From Paucibacter sp963740455 (GTDB taxonomy: Bacteria > Pseudomonadota > Gammaproteobacteria > Burkholderiales > Burkholderiaceae_C), in the NCBI GenBank assembly GCA_963740455.1, contig CAVUEF010000007.1, positions 1 to 64,000 of the forward strand: a DNA stretch of 64,000 bases. The letters run 5' to 3'. The notes under the pieces are model-generated. The model saw nothing but the letters and a program-made list of their open reading frames with translations, made no database searches and was not told the origin of the DNA. Position 1 is the stretch's first letter. Each line of letters opens with the position of its first letter. Shown in pieces: positions 61,591-64,000 of this stretch. The translations under genes were made by a program, and so were the position numbers.

Positions 61591-61680
61591 CCAAGAAGGC
61601 TGGGTAAGTGACGTAGTGAGGTCAAGGAGGAGCCCGCAGGGCGGGGGACACGAACGAAGTTACTTGCCCAGCCTTCTTGG
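61591..61680 (+). repeat. Hairpin repeat unit, copy 2
   Basis: Terminal arms 61591-61608 and 61663-61680 pair over 18 bases with 1 mismatch; core 61622-61649 (AAGGAGGAGCCCGCAGGGCG centre). The arms differ in sequence from copy 1 but keep the pairing. Confidence 0.8.
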
Positions 61681-61755
61681 CATCATGCGCGCACGAAGAA
61701 CCAGATGACTGAAGGGTGGCCCATTGGGACAAGAGTGTCGTGATTTATGAAAAGA

Positions 61756-62124
61756 TCAATAAGTGAGGTCCGTTTGTGGCGGCGGCGGCTGCGAATCAGT
61801 GCCACGTGACGCCTGATCGTGCAGCCGGCCGAGATCGCTTTCGATGGCCCGAATCAACTTGCTTGCCGCGCTCTCGACCGCCTGATGCACGGACTGCGCA
61901 TGGCTGCTGACAGCCACCGGCTTGCGGTTTTCGAAGCGGGCCTCCATCAAGCAACGTTTGCTGTCCCGGCCCGGCTTCTGAGCGCTCTCGTCGCTCAGGT
62001 GGACCTCGACCCGCGTGACATGACTGCTGACATGACCCAGCGCACTCGCCACGACCTCACGCACATGCGCCGACAGCGCCTCGCTGCCTTCGATGTTGTG
62101 ATCGGTATTGATTTGAATCTGCAT
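61756..62124 (-). CDS. HPF/RaiA-family ribosome hibernation factor
   Basis: 122 residues. The beta-alpha fold starts MQIQINTDHNIEGSEALSAH and shows HVTRVEVHLSDESAQKPGRDSKRCLMEARF (in parts) and AVESAASKLIRAIESDLGRL, typical of HPF. It binds the 30S decoding site in stationary phase and blocks translation. GGAG 6 bases before ATG 62124. Lone gene after the desaturase on the same strand. Confidence 0.88.
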   Translation of the reverse strand: MQIQINTDHNIEGSEALSAHVREVVASALGHVSSHVTRVEVHLSDESAQKPGRDSKRCLMEARFENRKPVAVSSHAQSVHQAVESAASKLIRAIESDLGRLHDQASRGTDSQPPPPQTDLTY

Positions 62125-62228
62125 GGCATTCTCCGTGTGTAGACAAATGGCTTCACGCCCGTGGGTGACGCTCGGTCCCGACAGTGTTCGATGCCGGCAG
62201 CGGTGTGCTGCCTTGCGGTCTGCCGTGC

Positions 62229-63452
62229 TCAGGCGCGTGCCGCGCGCAGGCTTTGCGAGAAGGCGCGCAACTCGGTGATGCCGCTTTCTTCGGCCTTGCG
62301 ACACCAGAGCTGCAGGTCGTGCACCAACTGCTCGACCGACACATTGGTGCGCGTCCACAGCAGGCGCAGCTCCTCGCGCATCAGCACCAATTTGTCCAGC
62401 ACCGGGCTGGCGGCGCGAGCGCCGGCAATCTCTGCGTGGAAAGCGCTCGGGATACGCTCCTGATCGCGATGCAGCCAGGTCTTGGCTCGCTTGAACTGGT
62501 TCCACTTGTCACTGTGCTTGGCGCCCTCGGCCTGCAACTTGGCGAGCTCGACTGTGCACGCGGCCTTGAGCTCGCGGCCGTACTTGGCCATCACCTCGTA
62601 GCGATTCGCAATGATGGCTTCAAGCGTGTCCTTGTCGGCCACCAGCTTGACGGCGCCATGGCGCAGCAGCGGCGGCGTCTTGCGCACCTTGGCCAGACCG
62701 AGCATTTCAAGCCCGCGTATATAGGCCCAGCCGATATCGAACTCGTACTTCTTTACCGACAGCTTGGCCGAGGTCGGATAGGTGTGGTGGTTGTTGTGCA
62801 GTTCTTCGCCGCCAATGATGATGCCCCAGGGCAGGATATTGGTGGAAGCGTCGGGCGCTTCAAAATTGCGATAACCGCGGTGATGCGCCCAGCCGTTGAT
62901 GATGCCCGCCGCCGTGATCGGAATCCAGGCCATCTGCAGGGCCCACACCGACAGGCCGATCGCGCCAAACAGCAGCAGATTGACAATCAGCATCAACCCC
63001 ACGCCTTGCCATGTGAACGGGCCGTAGACATGGCGCTCGATCCAGTCGTCGGGCGTTTGGTGTCCGTATTTTTTCAGCGTGCCCTGGTTCTTGATTTCGT
63101 GGCGATAGAGTTCGGCGCCTCGCAGCAGCACGGTCTTGATGCCATAAATCACCGGGCTGTGCGGATCTTCGGCGGTCTCACATTTGGCGTGGTGCTTGCG
63201 GTGCACAGCCACCCATTCCTTGGTCATCTGACCCGTCGTGATCCACAACCAGAAGCGGAAGAAGTGCGCGGGAATCGCGTGCAACTCGAGCGCGCGATGC
63301 GCCTGGCAGCGGTGCAGGTAGATCGTGACCGAGGCAATCGTGATGTGCGTGACCACCAGCGCGTACGCCAGAATCTGCCAAGCGCTGGCATCGGTGATGC
63401 CATGCGCCAACCATTGCAGCAGCGCATCACGCACCGTCATCAATTCATTCAT
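62229..63452 (-). CDS. Fatty-acid (acyl-CoA/lipid) desaturase
   Basis: 407 residues. Membrane di-iron desaturase with three His boxes: HRCQAH (residues 47-52), HRKHH (84-88) and HNNHH. Membrane segments lie at about 25-45, 65-80 and 145-185. The C-terminal 120 residues form a cytosolic helical extension. Likely a delta-9-type enzyme raising membrane fluidity, fitting a cold-adapted lifestyle (inference). Upstream of the HPF gene. Confidence 0.9.
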   Translation of the reverse strand: MNELMTVRDALLQWLAHGITDASAWQILAYALVVTHITIASVTIYLHRCQAHRALELHAIPAHFFRFWLWITTGQMTKEWVAVHRKHHAKCETAEDPHSPVIYGIKTVLLRGAELYRHEIKNQGTLKKYGHQTPDDWIERHVYGPFTWQGVGLMLIVNLLLFGAIGLSVWALQMAWIPITAAGIINGWAHHRGYRNFEAPDASTNILPWGIIIGGEELHNNHHTYPTSAKLSVKKYEFDIGWAYIRGLEMLGLAKVRKTPPLLRHGAVKLVADKDTLEAIIANRYEVMAKYGRELKAACTVELAKLQAEGAKHSDKWNQFKRAKTWLHRDQERIPSAFHAEIAGARAASPVLDKLVLMREELRLLWTRTNVSVEQLVHDLQLWCRKAEESGITELRAFSQSLRAARA

Positions 63453-63613
63453 TCAGTTGAAACCTTTCCCGCAGAGCGGGCGCAACAGGCGCGTCAGACC
63501 TTGAAACCGAGGGGCGGATTGTACGCGCGCACCCATTTCCATGCATGTCAGCAGGGCGCCCTGAACCCAGGAATCAGCACTTGAGCAAACGTCATGAGTG
63601 AGAGGCAGATGCT

Positions 63614-64000
63614 TCACTTTCGTTCCCATATGGCAGCAAAGAAACCGTCGGTGTGATGCCGATGCGGCCACAGGCGCAAATAGCCTTGATGCACCAGACT
63701 CTGGGCCTGCGACACATGGGCGCTGGCCAGCACGTTTGCCGCGTCCAGCGCGACAAAGTCCGGATGCGCGGCGCCGAACGCCTGGGCAATGTCCTCGTTC
63801 TCGGTCTGCAGCAGACTGCAAGTGGCGTAGACAAGCCGCCCGCCGGGTTTGAGCAGCCGCGCCGCGCTGTCCAGAATGGCGGCTTGTTTGGCACGCAGTT
63901 CCTCCACCGCCTTGGGCGACTGGCGCCATTTCAGGTCGGGGTTGCGGCGCAAGGTGCCCAGCCCCGAACAGGGCGCATCGACCAGCACGCGGTCCAGCTT
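63614..64000 (-). CDS. RsmB/NOP2/Sun family rRNA m5C methyltransferase, 5' part outside window
   Basis: Only the last 128 codons are present. Motif IV DAPCSGLGTLRRNPDLKW and motif VI YATCSLLQTEN carry the two catalytic Cys of m5C methyltransferases. RsmB modifies C967 of 16S rRNA; whether this is RsmB or a relative needs the N-terminus. The end is at TGA 63614-63616. Confidence 0.88.
   Translation of the reverse strand, partial: KLDRVLVDAPCSGLGTLRRNPDLKWRQSPKAVEELRAKQAAILDSAARLLKPGGRLVYATCSLLQTENEDIAQAFGAAHPDFVALDAANVLASAHVSQAQSLVHQGYLRLWPHRHHTDGFFAAIWERK

Larger units (their letters stand above)
61382..61755. other. Intergenic region with paired hairpin repeats
   Basis: 374 bases between bdhA and the HPF-like gene. 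It contains two inverted copies of a structured element (61454-61545 and 61591-61680); no gene seen. Confidence 0.6.

Overview
The window looks like a chromosomal segment of a GC-rich betaproteobacterium of the order Burkholderiales, probably close to Comamonadaceae (Rhodoferax/Polaromonas-like). This placement is inferred from gene content and order (trxB / ftsK-lolA-rarA, liv transporter block, patatin-Adc-Bdh ketone-body operon, PEP-CTERM and KaiC-like genes), not from a database search. One tRNA (tRNA-Leu, anticodon CAA) and two intact insertion sequences are present. I saw no rRNA, no CRISPR array and no prophage.

Layout. 0-0.6 kb: a PIN-toxin/AbrB-antitoxin pair with its promoter and operator. 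0.7-9.6 kb: housekeeping genes (S41 lipoprotein protease, valS, a 2-hydroxyacid dehydrogenase relative with a degraded active site, galU, the cysM-nudix-tusA operon, tRNA-Leu, rhomboid protease). 9.6-11.2 kb: an IS1182-like element inserted at CTAG between the convergent rhomboid and SDR genes; it rewrites the SDR C-terminus. 12-24.8 kb: an iron-sulfur flavoreductase, livF-G-M-H, rarA, cheW, lolA, ftsK, a Crp-type regulator, trxB, rpmB-rpmG with terminator.

24.8-55 kb is an accessory zone dominated by exported, lipoprotein and membrane genes (glycine-zipper lipoproteins, a beta/gamma-crystallin-like protein, OmpA proteins, BON, DUF883, SYLF, a collagen-like lipoprotein, two DUF3494 ice-binding-like proteins, a phospholipase D). 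It also carries two paralogous Crp/Fnr regulators, a hybrid sensor kinase with a REC-PAS protein, and a KaiC-like/GGDEF operon split by an IS630-family element. A hipBA module there has four operators spaced exactly 26 bp apart and lies inside imperfect inverted repeats of about 40 bp. 55-64 kb: an XdhC-family gene, a large FecR/DUF6600-type protein with a Gln-rich repeat tail, a patatin-acetoacetate decarboxylase-3-hydroxybutyrate dehydrogenase operon, a pair of inverted hairpin repeats, a ribosome-hibernation factor, a fatty-acid desaturase and the 3' part of an rsmB-like gene.

The most striking pattern is a promoter architecture that recurs through the accessory zone. A 20-bp imperfect palindrome (consensus near TNTGTTCGYYAGCGCACAGA) is followed by exactly 19 bp and then a TA-rich -10-like hexamer. 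That places the palindrome centre near -41.5, the geometry of class II Crp/Fnr-activated promoters. Ten copies precede genes for small exported or membrane proteins, the two Crp/Fnr paralogues being the obvious candidate activators. This looks like a locally clustered envelope or stress regulon. Three exported-protein genes in the same zone carry single-base frameshifts, which could be real decay, slippage or sequence error.
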